Assembly (NCBI GenBank): GCA_910578995.1 | Contig: CAJTSY010000005.1 | Coordinates: 16,022-21,804, forward strand | Reading direction: 5' to 3' | Length of the DNA: 5,783 bases | Source of the DNA: an uncultured Acetatifactor sp. | GTDB taxonomy: Bacteria; Bacillota; Clostridia; Lachnospirales; Lachnospiraceae | Part shown: positions 1-5,512 of the stretch, in pieces | Layout: every line of letters starts with the position of its first letter | Numbering within the stretch: position 1 is the stretch's first letter | Notes under the pieces: generated by a model | Database searches by the model: none | What the model was told of the DNA's origin: nothing | Seen by the model: the letters and a program-made list of their open reading frames with translations, nothing else | Program-made: the position numbers and the translations under genes

Positions 1-2
1 GG

Positions 3-197
3 GCGGCTCTATGGGGTTCGAACATGTCCGGAGAGACGGATGACCATGCCAACGGAGCGATGAGTCATATGTACGAGAATCCGTTCAATGCGCAGTATGC
101 GCAGAAGCGCAGAGAAGCATCGGGCAGGCAGGATTTGGAAAACAGACTGGCGACAGCCAGGAAAAGGAGAGTTTATGAGCATACATCCTCAATATGA
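3..197 (+). CDS. C-terminal end of an unrecognised protein (5' end outside window)
   Basis: A reading frame is open from the left edge of the window to a TGA at 195-197, giving 65 codons with the true start further upstream. The visible tail is polar and charged, with an NPFNAQYAQKRREA stretch followed by ENRLATARKRR, and looks like a soluble or cytoplasmic helical tail. There is no membrane segment and no motif I recognise. The other two forward frames stop early (TGA at 41-43 and at 61-63), which favours this frame. The stop lies 23 nt inside the following phosphorylase gene, an overlap typical of translationally coupled operon genes. It probably belongs to the same sugar-utilisation operon, but that rests only on position. 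The frame could also be open by chance, since 65 codons is short. Confidence 0.5.
   Translation, partial: AALWGSNMSGETDDHANGAMSHMYENPFNAQYAQKRREASGRQDLENRLATARKRRVYEHTSSI
164..170 (+). promoter_or_regulatory. Ribosome binding site that sets the GH130_1 start
   Basis: An AAGGAGA Shine-Dalgarno sequence ends 4 nt before the ATG at 175. It decides the start: the frame is open further upstream, and an ATG at 88 is available, but nothing comparable precedes that codon, and known family members begin close to the position chosen here. Confidence 0.8.
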
Positions 198-1368
198 AAA
201 AGAACTGGCAAAGCAGCAGGCGCTGCTGAATCGCCCCAATGAAGTGGACGATTCCTTTTACAACGGAATTTATGACCGTTACCAGTATCCGGTTCTCACC
301 AGGGAGCATATTCCGCTGTTCTGGCGTTACGACCTGGATGAAGACACCAATCCGTATTTTCAGGAACGATTGGGCGTCAATGCGGTGATGAATTCCGGCG
401 CCATAGAGCTGAACGGCAAATTTTACCTGGTGGCCAGGGTGGAGGGAAATGACAGGAAATCTTTCTTCGCCGTGGCGGAGAGCGACAGCCCGGTGGAGGG
501 GTTCCGGTTCCGGGACTATCCGGTGGTGCTGCCGGACACCTGCCCGGAGGAGACCAATGTGTACGACATGCGCCTGACGAAGCACGAGGACGGTTATATC
601 TACGGGGTTTTCTGCTCGGAGAGCAAGGATACTTCCGTGGATGACCTGTCGGCGGCGGTGGCGGCAGCAGGCATTGTACGGACAAAGGATCTGGAGACCT
701 GGGAGCGCCTGCCGAACCTGAAGACCCTCCGTTCCCCGCAGCAGCGGAACGTGGTGCTGCACCCCGAATTCGTGGACGGGAAATATGCCTTTTATACCAG
801 GCCCATGGACGACTTTATCGACACCGGCTCCGGCGGCGGGATTGGCTTCGGACTCTGTGGGGATATCCTGCACCCCGTGATCGACGAGGAGCGTATCACC
901 AGTAAGCGGAAATACCACACCATCACCGAGGCGAAAAACGGCGCGGGGGCAGTGCCCATCAAGACACCGGAAGGGTGGATTCATATCGCCCACGGGGTGC
1001 GCAATACGGCAGCGGGACTCCGTTATGTCATATACGCTTTTGCGACTGCCCTGGAGGACCCGGCGAAGGTCATCGCCGAGCCCGGCGGACTGCTCATCGG
1101 ACCAAGAGCCGGGGAGCGCGTGGGGGACGTGTCCAACGTGGTGTTTACCAACGGTGCCATCGCCAGGGAGAACGGGGAGGTCTATATCTACTACGCTTCC
1201 AGTGACACCCGGATGCATGTGGCGGCCACTGCCATTGAAAAACTGACGGATTACGTGTTCCATACCCCGTCGGATCCCCTGCGCAGCCCGGACTGCGTGG
1301 CGCAGCGCTGCCGCCTCATCGAGCGCAATTTGAAGCTGCTTGGGAGAGTTCAAAAGGAAACCAAATAA
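175..1368 (+). CDS. 4-O-beta-D-mannosyl-D-glucose phosphorylase (GH130 subfamily 1)
   Basis: This 397-residue cytoplasmic enzyme is expected to cleave beta-1,4-mannosyl-glucose with inorganic phosphate, giving alpha-mannose 1-phosphate and glucose (EC 2.4.1.281). It is the last step of the mannobiose epimerisation pathway of beta-mannan use. The whole chain matches GH130 five-bladed propeller enzymes of the Bacteroides fragilis MGP and Ruminococcus albus RaMP1 type, by recall. Visible landmarks are FWRYDL (49-54), GNDRKSFFAV with conserved Arg94 (91-100), NVYDMRL with the presumed proton donor Asp131 (128-134), RNVVLHPEF (191-199), the glycine-rich DTGSGGGIG (216-224), HGVRN (273-277) and YYASSDTRMHVA (339-350). 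The length equals that of the family and no key residue is missing. There is no signal peptide. The start is chosen by the ribosome binding site at 164-170. It overlaps the upstream frame by 23 nt and is followed after 244 nt by a second GH130 gene. Family assignment is very secure; the exact substrate follows from the subfamily. Confidence 0.93.
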   Translation: MSIHPQYEKELAKQQALLNRPNEVDDSFYNGIYDRYQYPVLTREHIPLFWRYDLDEDTNPYFQERLGVNAVMNSGAIELNGKFYLVARVEGNDRKSFFAVAESDSPVEGFRFRDYPVVLPDTCPEETNVYDMRLTKHEDGYIYGVFCSESKDTSVDDLSAAVAAAGIVRTKDLETWERLPNLKTLRSPQQRNVVLHPEFVDGKYAFYTRPMDDFIDTGSGGGIGFGLCGDILHPVIDEERITSKRKYHTITEAKNGAGAVPIKTPEGWIHIAHGVRNTAAGLRYVIYAFATALEDPAKVIAEPGGLLIGPRAGERVGDVSNVVFTNGAIARENGEVYIYYASSDTRMHVAATAIEKLTDYVFHTPSDPLRSPDCVAQRCRLIERNLKLLGRVQKETK

Positions 1369-1393
1369 GAAACCAGACCAACTTAAAACAAAT

Positions 1394-1399
1394 TATAAT
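1394..1399 (+). promoter_or_regulatory. Possible -10 box of an internal promoter
   Basis: A perfect TATAAT sits in a locally AT-rich stretch just after the GH130_1 stop. No acceptable TTGACA-like -35 box is found 16-18 nt upstream (the bases there are around AACCAG) and there is no TG extension. It could start a transcript covering the structured leader and GH130_2, but the evidence is one hexamer. Confidence 0.25.
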
Positions 1400-1416
1400 G
1401 CCGTCATGGGAACTGC

Positions 1417-1432
1417 CCTGCAGCCTGCAGGC
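1417..1432 (+). repeat. Tandem CCTGCAG heptamer within a small inverted repeat
   Basis: CCTGCAG occurs twice back to back at 1417-1430, and GCCTGCAGGC at 1423-1432 is a perfect 10-bp palindrome. A related perfect palindrome, CCCTGCAGGG, lies at 1566-1575 in the same spacer. The first can also fold as an 8-pair hairpin (1414-1433) with one bulged C and a GCC loop. The two palindromes could be paired protein-binding sites flanking the leader, or chance in a GC-rich genome. Confidence 0.35.
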
Positions 1433-1466
1433 AAAATAAAATCCCCATGCGGCTTAGGAGGAAGCG

Positions 1467-1496
1467 CGGCAGAGATATCCGCAGGGTATCTGGCCG
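1467..1496 (+). other. 12-pair RNA hairpin in the inter-phosphorylase leader
   Basis: An outer stem CGGC (1467-1470) pairs with GCCG (1493-1496). After a small internal loop, AGATATCC (1473-1480) pairs with GGGTATCT (1484-1491), including one T-G wobble, closed by a GCA loop. It is followed by AAAATGG rather than a T-run, so it is not a terminator for the forward transcript. Confidence 0.55.
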
Positions 1497-1511
1497 AAAA
1501 TGGAAGGGTGT

Positions 1512-1535
1512 GTACCTGGAAAATTTCCATGGTAT
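1512..1535 (+). other. 10-pair hairpin or operator-like dyad TGGAAA-A-TTTCCA
   Basis: GTACC (1512-1516) pairs with GGTAT (1531-1535), and TGGAA (1517-1521) with TTCCA (1525-1529), leaving one bulged T. As DNA, the core TGGAAA-A-TTTCCA (1517-1529) is an almost perfect dyad that could equally be a repressor operator. A second GGAAA/TTTCC dyad lies at 1574-1590, and a shared recognition element is possible. Confidence 0.45.
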
Positions 1536-1572
1536 CTGTTATTTGCAGCACATCCCACAGGCAGCCCCTGCA

Positions 1573-1591
1573 GGGAAACCATACGTTTCCT
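1573..1591 (+). other. 7-pair hairpin directly before the GH130_2 ribosome binding site
   Basis: GGAAAC (1574-1579) pairs perfectly with GTTTCC (1585-1590) around a CATAC loop, with an added G-T pair outside. It ends 5 nt before the AAAGGAG ribosome binding site at 1597-1603. It could protect the mRNA 5' side, affect ribosome loading, or be the DNA site of a regulator. Confidence 0.45.
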
Positions 1592-1596
1592 CGTAG

Positions 1597-1603
1597 AAAG
1601 GAG
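1597..1603 (+). promoter_or_regulatory. Ribosome binding site that sets the GH130_2 start
   Basis: AAAGGAG lies 9 nt before the ATG at 1613. It fixes the start there although the frame is open back to 1340, and the resulting N-terminus (MSKYKMISPAVPNVPW) matches the expected beginning of the family. Confidence 0.85.
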
Positions 1604-1612
1604 AACAAAATT

Positions 1613-2635
1613 ATGAGCAAATACAAAATGATCAGCCCCGCAGTACCCAACGTCCCCTGGCAGGAAGGCCCGGAGACCTTCACCGGAGCGCCGGTATGGC
1701 GTTACTCCGAGAACCCCGTCATCGGGCGCAACCCCCTGAAGAACGTGGCCAGGATTTTCAACAGCGCGGTCATGCCCTACGAGGACGGCTTTATCGGCGT
1801 CTTCCGGGGAGAACAGAATAACGGAATACCGTATATTTATATGGGCAGGAGCAAGGATGCCATCCACTGGGATTTCGACGAGGAGAAGATTCCCTTCGTG
1901 GATGAGGAGGGAAAGCCCTTTATGCCCGTCTACGCCTATGACCCCCGCCTGGTGAAGGTGGAGGATACCTATTACATCATCTGGTGCCAGGATTTCTACG
2001 GCGCAGCCATCGGCATGGCGAAAACCCGGGATTTCAAGACTTTCACCAGGATTGAGAATCCCTTCCTGCCCTTTAACCGCAACGCCGTGCTCTTCCCCAG
2101 GAAGATTAACGGGAACTTCTGCCTCTTGAGCAGGCCTTCCGACAGCGGGCACACGCCTTTCGGGGATATCTTCATCAGCGAGAGCCCGGATCTGGTGTAC
2201 TGGGGGAAGCATCGGCATGTGATGGGTAAGGGCAACGAGTGGTGGGAGTCCTTAAAAATCGGCGGCGGCGCAGCCCCCATCGAGACCAGTGAGGGGTGGC
2301 TTTTGTTCTACCACGGCGTCAGCGGCACCTGCAACGGCTATGTGTACAGTATCGGCGGCGCTATTCTGGATATCGATAATCCTTCTATTGTGAAATACCG
2401 CTGCGAAGATTTCCTGCTGACGCCGGAGCAGTGGTACGAGGAGCGGGGCTTTGTGCCCAACGTGTGCTTCCCCTGCGCCACCATCCACGACAGCGAGAGC
2501 GGGAAGATCGCCATCTACTACGGCGCGGCGGACAGCTATGTGGGACTGGCGTTCACCAGACTGGACGACATCATGGATTATATCAAGGAGCATAGCAAGA
2601 CTACCGAGTCCGACAGGGAGATCGGGAGACGGTAA
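1613..2635 (+). CDS. beta-1,4-mannooligosaccharide phosphorylase (GH130 subfamily 2)
   Basis: This 340-residue cytoplasmic enzyme is expected to remove the non-reducing-end mannose of beta-1,4-mannooligosaccharides with phosphate, releasing mannose 1-phosphate (EC 2.4.1.319). It closely resembles Ruminococcus albus RaMP2 by recall. Landmarks are ISPAVPNVPW (7-16), WRYSENPVIGRNP (29-41), ARIFNSAVMPY (46-56), FRGEQNNGIPY (64-74), AYDPRLVKVEDTYY with the presumed proton donor Asp110 (108-121), FNRNAVLFPRKING (154-167), SRPSDSGHTPFGDIF (173-187), FYHGV (232-236), ERGFVPNVCFPCA (277-289) and IYYGAADSYVGLAF (301-314). The length is normal, no catalytic motif is damaged and there is no signal peptide. 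It works upstream of the GH130_1 enzyme on longer chains. The last ten or so residues are polar and poorly conserved in appearance. The nearest alternative would be another GH130 specificity such as N-glycan mannoside phosphorylase, which is less likely from these motifs. Confidence 0.93.
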   Translation: MSKYKMISPAVPNVPWQEGPETFTGAPVWRYSENPVIGRNPLKNVARIFNSAVMPYEDGFIGVFRGEQNNGIPYIYMGRSKDAIHWDFDEEKIPFVDEEGKPFMPVYAYDPRLVKVEDTYYIIWCQDFYGAAIGMAKTRDFKTFTRIENPFLPFNRNAVLFPRKINGNFCLLSRPSDSGHTPFGDIFISESPDLVYWGKHRHVMGKGNEWWESLKIGGGAAPIETSEGWLLFYHGVSGTCNGYVYSIGGAILDIDNPSIVKYRCEDFLLTPEQWYEERGFVPNVCFPCATIHDSESGKIAIYYGAADSYVGLAFTRLDDIMDYIKEHSKTTESDREIGRR

Positions 2636-2772
2636 AGGCAGTCCCGGAAACCTGATATCTTCGTATACTTAAGAGTGTCGGAACATACGAACCTGTCCAG
2701 GGCAGGAATAGGATTGGCGGGATGGCTGCAAATCCATTTCACGGGCAGTATTAAAAGCAGAGGGACACTGTA

Positions 2773-2818
2773 GGAATTTGGGGCGATAGGCAGGAAACTG
2801 ACTGTTGCCCCGGATTTT
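2773..2818 (+). terminator. Long GNRA-capped hairpin; probable terminator or attenuator
   Basis: Positions 2773-2793 pair with 2798-2818 across 20 of 21 positions (14 Watson-Crick and 6 G-U), with one G-A mismatch (2790/2801) and a GAAA tetraloop at 2794-2797. The core is GGGGC (2780-2784) with GCCCC (2807-2811), followed by GGATTTTAT. The six G-U pairs mean the fold works for the + strand RNA and much less well for the opposite strand. It begins 137 nt after the GH130_2 stop and ends 173 nt before the next gene. The T-run is short and offset by three bases from the GC core, so termination may be partial; an attenuator or a 3'-end stabilising hairpin is also possible. Confidence 0.55.
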
Positions 2819-2877
2819 ATAGAGGCAGAAACCAAAGATTTTTGCGGTGGTTCTTATGTCCAACCAGAGCGTTAGAA

Positions 2878-2920
2878 ATTTCGTAACACCTCCTTACGGA
2901 ATGAACAGGTATCAGAGGTG
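2878..2920 (+). promoter_or_regulatory. Putative pseudoknot that can hide a ribosome binding site
   Basis: Nine pairs (one G-U) join 2878-2886 to 2894-2902, leaving the seven-base loop CACCTCC at 2887-2893. Six of those bases (2887-2892) are perfectly complementary to GAGGTG at 2915-2920, the apparent ribosome binding site of the small ORF at 2925. A hairpin loop pairing with a downstream ribosome binding site is the layout of an H-type pseudoknot. The same stretch (CTCCT, 2890-2894) can also pair with AGGAG at 2980-2984, the lipoprotein's site, if the lowest loop-side pair opens. Function is inference; the complementarity is read directly. Confidence 0.4.
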
Positions 2921-2924
2921 AAAT

Positions 2925-2975
2925 ATGGCAGATCAGGCAAAACGGAAGCGGTTCGGCAAAAATTTGTGTATATAA
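2925..2975 (+). CDS. Possible 16-residue leader peptide
   Basis: A short ORF begins with ATG 4 nt after a GAGGTG ribosome binding site and ends at TAA, 16 nt before the lipoprotein start. The peptide MADQAKRKRFGKNLCI is basic and resembles no peptide I know. Its position between a possible ribosome-binding-site-sequestering fold and the lipoprotein gene would suit translational coupling or a leader-peptide switch. It carries no run of a single amino acid that would suggest classical amino-acid attenuation. It may also be a chance ORF. Confidence 0.35.
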   Translation: MADQAKRKRFGKNLCI

Positions 2976-2979
2976 ATTG

Positions 2980-2984
2980 AGGAG
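2980..2984 (+). promoter_or_regulatory. Ribosome binding site of the lipoprotein gene
   Basis: AGGAG lies 7 nt before the ATG at 2992. It selects that ATG over the in-frame TTG at 2977, which would place extra residues before the signal peptide and has no site of its own. Confidence 0.8.
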
Positions 2985-2991
2985 AATTTTT

Positions 2992-5178
2992 ATGAAAAAA
3001 ATATTTCTTAGCTTTTTACTTCTCTCCGCAGTCCTTCTTAGTGCCAACGGATGCGGAAAAGGAGATTCCGCTTCCGGGGAAGTGTCCCAGACGCAGGGGC
3101 AGTCGGCCCAGGAAGCCATGGACGCGGCTTCCATCACCCAGGGAGACGCCCTGTTCGTCCAGAAATACCTGTCACTGTCCGTAAAAGCCCCCGATGGCGA
3201 CTACAGCAATCAAGTCATTCTCGCCGACAGCTACGGCAGCAAACTCTACATTTTTTCCGCTTATCAGGAAACAGCCTCTGGTGAAGGTGACTGGCAGTGC
3301 TGTCTCAACCTGTTCGATGCGGACACCCGGCAGCTGGAGCAGCAGCCCTTTCCCCTGGAAATCCCGGAAAAGGAGGATTATTACGCCCTGTCCATGGAGG
3401 TGAAGGGAGAGGACGAGCTTTCCTTCCGGATGCAGGAGACCGGCACGGAAGATTCCCACGAGTTCCTGGTGCGGACAGACATGGCCGGAAACATCCTGGC
3501 TCTGGAAGACAATTTTCCGGACGGAACAACCTACCCCTGGAACCCCGGATATGAAGACAAACACATGGTCTTCGACCAGACGGATGGCAGTACGATACTT
3601 TGCGAATGGGACGGAAGCGGAGAGGGCGCTTCCCTGTACTGGTTTGACAGGGAGACCGGGGGCAGGAGGCTGATAACCAGTCTGCAGGGGGAATACCTTT
3701 CGTCCCTGTATCTGGAAGGGGAAAACAACATGTACTACATCGGCAACGGCGCTCTGATCCGGTGGGATAGGAAGGCCAATACCCGGCAGGAGTTGGCTCA
3801 GGTCTATGACATCGGCGTTCCTGCCCTGGCGGGTTATGTGGGGCTTCTGCCTGATTCCGCAGGGGATATTCTGGTGTGCTTCCTGGAGGGCAGCAGCCTG
3901 GGTGCCGTTGTCCTGTCGGAAGAGGAACCGGAGGCCGTAGAGGAAATCCGCCTGGCCTATCTGGAGCCGGAGCTCCCCCGCTATTCTATTAAACTGGCAT
4001 CCGAATATTCCAGGGAACATACGGAATGTCCCATCAAAATGGAGCAGAACGGCGGGGATAAGGAGACCTTCCGGAACCGCATCCTCATGGAACTGGCCGC
4101 GGACAAAGGGCCGGAGATGATGTGGGTTTCCAAAGAGGATATGGCTATCCTGGCGGAAAAAGGGGCGCTGATGGATCTGAAGGAGCTGATTCCGGCGGAC
4201 ATCTATGAGCAGCTTTTCCCCTTTGCAATCCAGGACTGTACCATAGACGGGAAAATGCTGGGGGTGACTCCGTGGTATTCCCTGCATACCATGGCAGTGT
4301 CAAAGAAGGTGTGGACGGAGGATTCCTGGACGCTTTCCGAATTTCTGGACGTGGCGGAGAGCCGGACGGACTGGGAGCTGATCCTTTGCCCCAACAGGCT
4401 TGATGGGTACAGCCTTTTCCGTAACCTTCTGCCCGGCCTGGAGGGTACGCCTTTCCTGGATATGGAACAGGGCATCGCCCATTTTGACCACGAGGAATTC
4501 ATCCGGCTGTTGGAATTCTGCCATCAAAATGGCGGAGCACCTCTTCATTCCGAAAAGGAAGCCCTGGCTTCGTCAATGACTGTAAGCTGGGAGGAAGCGG
4601 AGCGGATTCTGCGGGAAGGAAACTGCGTGGCCGAAAGTTGGGGCATGTACGAAGGGCTGCATGACTTTGCGTCCAGTCTAGCCAGGTTCGGGGAGGATAT
4701 CTACATGGTGGGTTCTCCTGCCTATAGCGGCAGCGGCCATTATGTGGGCAATTTCAACGGCTATCTGGCAGTGAACGCTAAAGCGGAGCATCTGGATGAA
4801 ATCAAGGAATATCTCTCCCTTCTGTTGGATTACGAGAATCAGTTTACGGTGATGGGCTGCTGTGTGAGAAGGGATGTGGCAGAGAATAAGGTTGTCAGGG
4901 ATGAATTTTCGGGGGAACTTAAAATCCTGGCAGGTAAGCCTTCCTCGGAGATGGCGCCCAAGAACAAAATGGAACTGAAGCCGGACGGCACCAGTTATCT
5001 GGAGGAGTATCTGGCCTTTCTGGACTCCTGCGAGCCCATGCCGGAGTATCCCTCCCGGATCTCCGCCATCCTTTGGGAGGAACTGGACGGGTATTTCTCG
5101 GGAACCAGGAATGTGGAGGATACGGTGGACATTATCCAGAACCGGGTGCAGCTGTACCTGGATGAGGGTGGGAGATGA
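2992..5178 (+). CDS. Lipoprotein: propeller-like N-domain plus ABC-type solute-binding domain
   Basis: This 728-residue protein starts with a lipoprotein signal peptide: MKK, a hydrophobic stretch (4-18) and a lipobox ending ANG-Cys21, followed by a Ser/Gly/Gln-rich linker (about 22-45). It should be anchored on the outer face of the membrane. Residues about 60-320 are beta-rich, with repeated short strands and turns (for example LYIFSAY, FLVRTDMAGNIL, SLYWFDRETGG, NMYYIGNGALIRWDR) that suggest propeller blades. Residues about 318-726 read as a family 1 type extracellular solute-binding protein: YSIKLASEYSREH, then GPEMMWVSKEDMAILAEKGALMDL (373-396, quoted in two parts as GPEMMWVS and LAEKGALMDL), then DGKMLGVTPWY (419-429), and a closing ILWEELDGYFSG...DIIQNRVQLYLDE. 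Ordinary sugar-binding lipoproteins are about 400-550 residues, so the N-terminal domain is an addition. The ligand is unknown; mannan fragments are suggested only by the neighbours. No permease gene follows. It could act as a receptor or sensor rather than in transport. Confidence 0.8.
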   Translation: MKKIFLSFLLLSAVLLSANGCGKGDSASGEVSQTQGQSAQEAMDAASITQGDALFVQKYLSLSVKAPDGDYSNQVILADSYGSKLYIFSAYQETASGEGDWQCCLNLFDADTRQLEQQPFPLEIPEKEDYYALSMEVKGEDELSFRMQETGTEDSHEFLVRTDMAGNILALEDNFPDGTTYPWNPGYEDKHMVFDQTDGSTILCEWDGSGEGASLYWFDRETGGRRLITSLQGEYLSSLYLEGENNMYYIGNGALIRWDRKANTRQELAQVYDIGVPALAGYVGLLPDSAGDILVCFLEGSSLGAVVLSEEEPEAVEEIRLAYLEPELPRYSIKLASEYSREHTECPIKMEQNGGDKETFRNRILMELAADKGPEMMWVSKEDMAILAEKGALMDLKELIPADIYEQLFPFAIQDCTIDGKMLGVTPWYSLHTMAVSKKVWTEDSWTLSEFLDVAESRTDWELILCPNRLDGYSLFRNLLPGLEGTPFLDMEQGIAHFDHEEFIRLLEFCHQNGGAPLHSEKEALASSMTVSWEEAERILREGNCVAESWGMYEGLHDFASSLARFGEDIYMVGSPAYSGSGHYVGNFNGYLAVNAKAEHLDEIKEYLSLLLDYENQFTVMGCCVRRDVAENKVVRDEFSGELKILAGKPSSEMAPKNKMELKPDGTSYLEEYLAFLDSCEPMPEYPSRISAILWEELDGYFSGTRNVEDTVDIIQNRVQLYLDEGGR

Positions 5179-5268
5179 GGAGCACATAACGGAGGTAGAC
5201 GGCTGCATTTGCCTATGTACGATGCAGGCAAGTAAAGCAGACTATCAATACCAACTGCGTTCATAATA

Positions 5269-5369
5269 GATACTCTTTGAGATGTATTGGCAATGGTCAA
5301 TACCAGATTTACTCATTGCCTGTTCAATCTATTGGGTATCACACGAACGCAGGAGGGTTCAGCCTGTGT
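5269..5369 (+). ncRNA. Candidate structured RNA core: two abutting hairpin arms
   Basis: Arm one has three stems in register: GATACTC (5269-5275) with GGGTATC (5334-5340), AGAT (5280-5283) with ATCT (5327-5330), and GGCAATGG (5289-5296) with TCATTGCC (5313-5320), 19 pairs in all with two G-U. Arm two begins at the next base: ACAC (5341-5344) with GTGT (5366-5369) and GAAC (5345-5348) with GTTC (5357-5360), separated by a five-base bulge AGCCT on the 3' side. The arm-two loop contains AGGAGG. Two arms with no base between them suggest coaxial stacking in a folded RNA. No known family is claimed. Confidence 0.4.
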
Positions 5370-5495
5370 GAAACGAATGCCGCGAATGAGGGTTGGGACC
5401 TATTGTCTGACTCGTTCTAACAGCTTAAGGAAGTGTTACAACCTGAAAGTGCAAATTAATTTCTTCACAATACCCAAGCGGCAGGATGAATAATT

Positions 5496-5512
5496 CCTTA
5501 CTGGTTGTAAGG
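5496..5512 (+). other. Short hairpin upstream of the second lipoprotein gene
   Basis: CCTTAC pairs perfectly with GTAAGG around a TGGTT loop. It is followed by GGTATAACC, not a T-run, so it is not a terminator. It lies 26 nt before the ribosome binding site of the next gene and could affect translation or mRNA stability. Confidence 0.35.

Larger units (their letters stand above)
1369..1612 (+). other. Hairpin-rich spacer between the two phosphorylase genes
   Basis: This 244-nt stretch has no convincing gene. The forward frame of the next gene happens to stay open through it, but it lacks a supported start and does not read like protein. What it does hold is RNA-like structure: a short hairpin at 1414-1433 built on tandem CCTGCAG copies, a 12-pair hairpin at 1467-1496, a 10-pair hairpin at 1512-1535 and a 7-pair hairpin at 1573-1591 ending just before the next ribosome binding site. 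None is followed by a T-run on the + strand, so they do not look like terminators. An AGGAGG at 1456-1461 has no start codon at a workable distance. It may be a leader, an mRNA-processing or stability region, or hold operators. Confidence 0.6.
2636..2991 (+). other. Structured spacer between GH130_2 and the lipoprotein gene
   Basis: These 356 nt contain no long gene. From left to right one sees a 7-bp inverted repeat TTCGTAT/ATACGAA (2660-2666 with 2685-2691), the strong hairpin at 2773-2818, a smaller hairpin at 2844-2870 (TGGTT pairing with AACCA plus a GC/GC outer pair), the hairpin with an anti-Shine-Dalgarno loop at 2878-2902, a possible 16-codon ORF at 2925-2975, and the ribosome binding site of the lipoprotein. 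No clean -35/-10 promoter pair was found. The likely reading is the end of one transcription unit followed by a regulated leader of the next. Confidence 0.6.

Noticed and set aside
85..1353. A 422-codon open frame on the - strand
   Set aside because: It lies entirely opposite the GH130_1 gene, whose protein carries unmistakable family motifs. The reverse frame reads as Arg/His/Pro-rich shadow sequence without any domain.
1456..1461. AGGAGG as a ribosome binding site of a hidden small gene
   Set aside because: No ATG, GTG or TTG occurs at a workable distance downstream.
1517..1529. Catabolite-control (CcpA cre) site
   Set aside because: The dyad TGGAAA-A-TTTCCA lacks the central CG of the cre consensus; it is kept only as a generic operator-like dyad.
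1340..1612. In-frame extension of GH130_2 upstream to 1340
   Set aside because: The family N-terminus begins at the ATG at 1613, which has a strong AAAGGAG. The extension has no supported start and encodes low-quality sequence across clear hairpins.
2881..2898. Fragment of 16S rRNA 3' end, because TCGTAACA and CACCTCCTT both occur
   Set aside because: The two motifs are fused within 16 nt, whereas in 16S rRNA they are separated by a conserved stretch that is absent here; the surrounding bases do not match rRNA.
2964..2976. Promoter -10 box in TGTGTATATAAAT just before the lipoprotein gene
   Set aside because: It lies at most a dozen bases before the ribosome binding site, leaving almost no leader, and no -35 box sits at a proper distance.
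3172..4287. A 371-codon open frame on the - strand
   Set aside because: It is the antisense of the lipoprotein gene; it has no ribosome binding site logic and no recognisable motif, and the GC-rich codon pattern of the sense gene explains it.
5287..5493. A 68-codon forward frame in the last spacer
   Set aside because: It begins at a TTG without a ribosome binding site, its composition is unlike the neighbouring proteins, and it runs across extensive RNA stems, which explain the sequence better.
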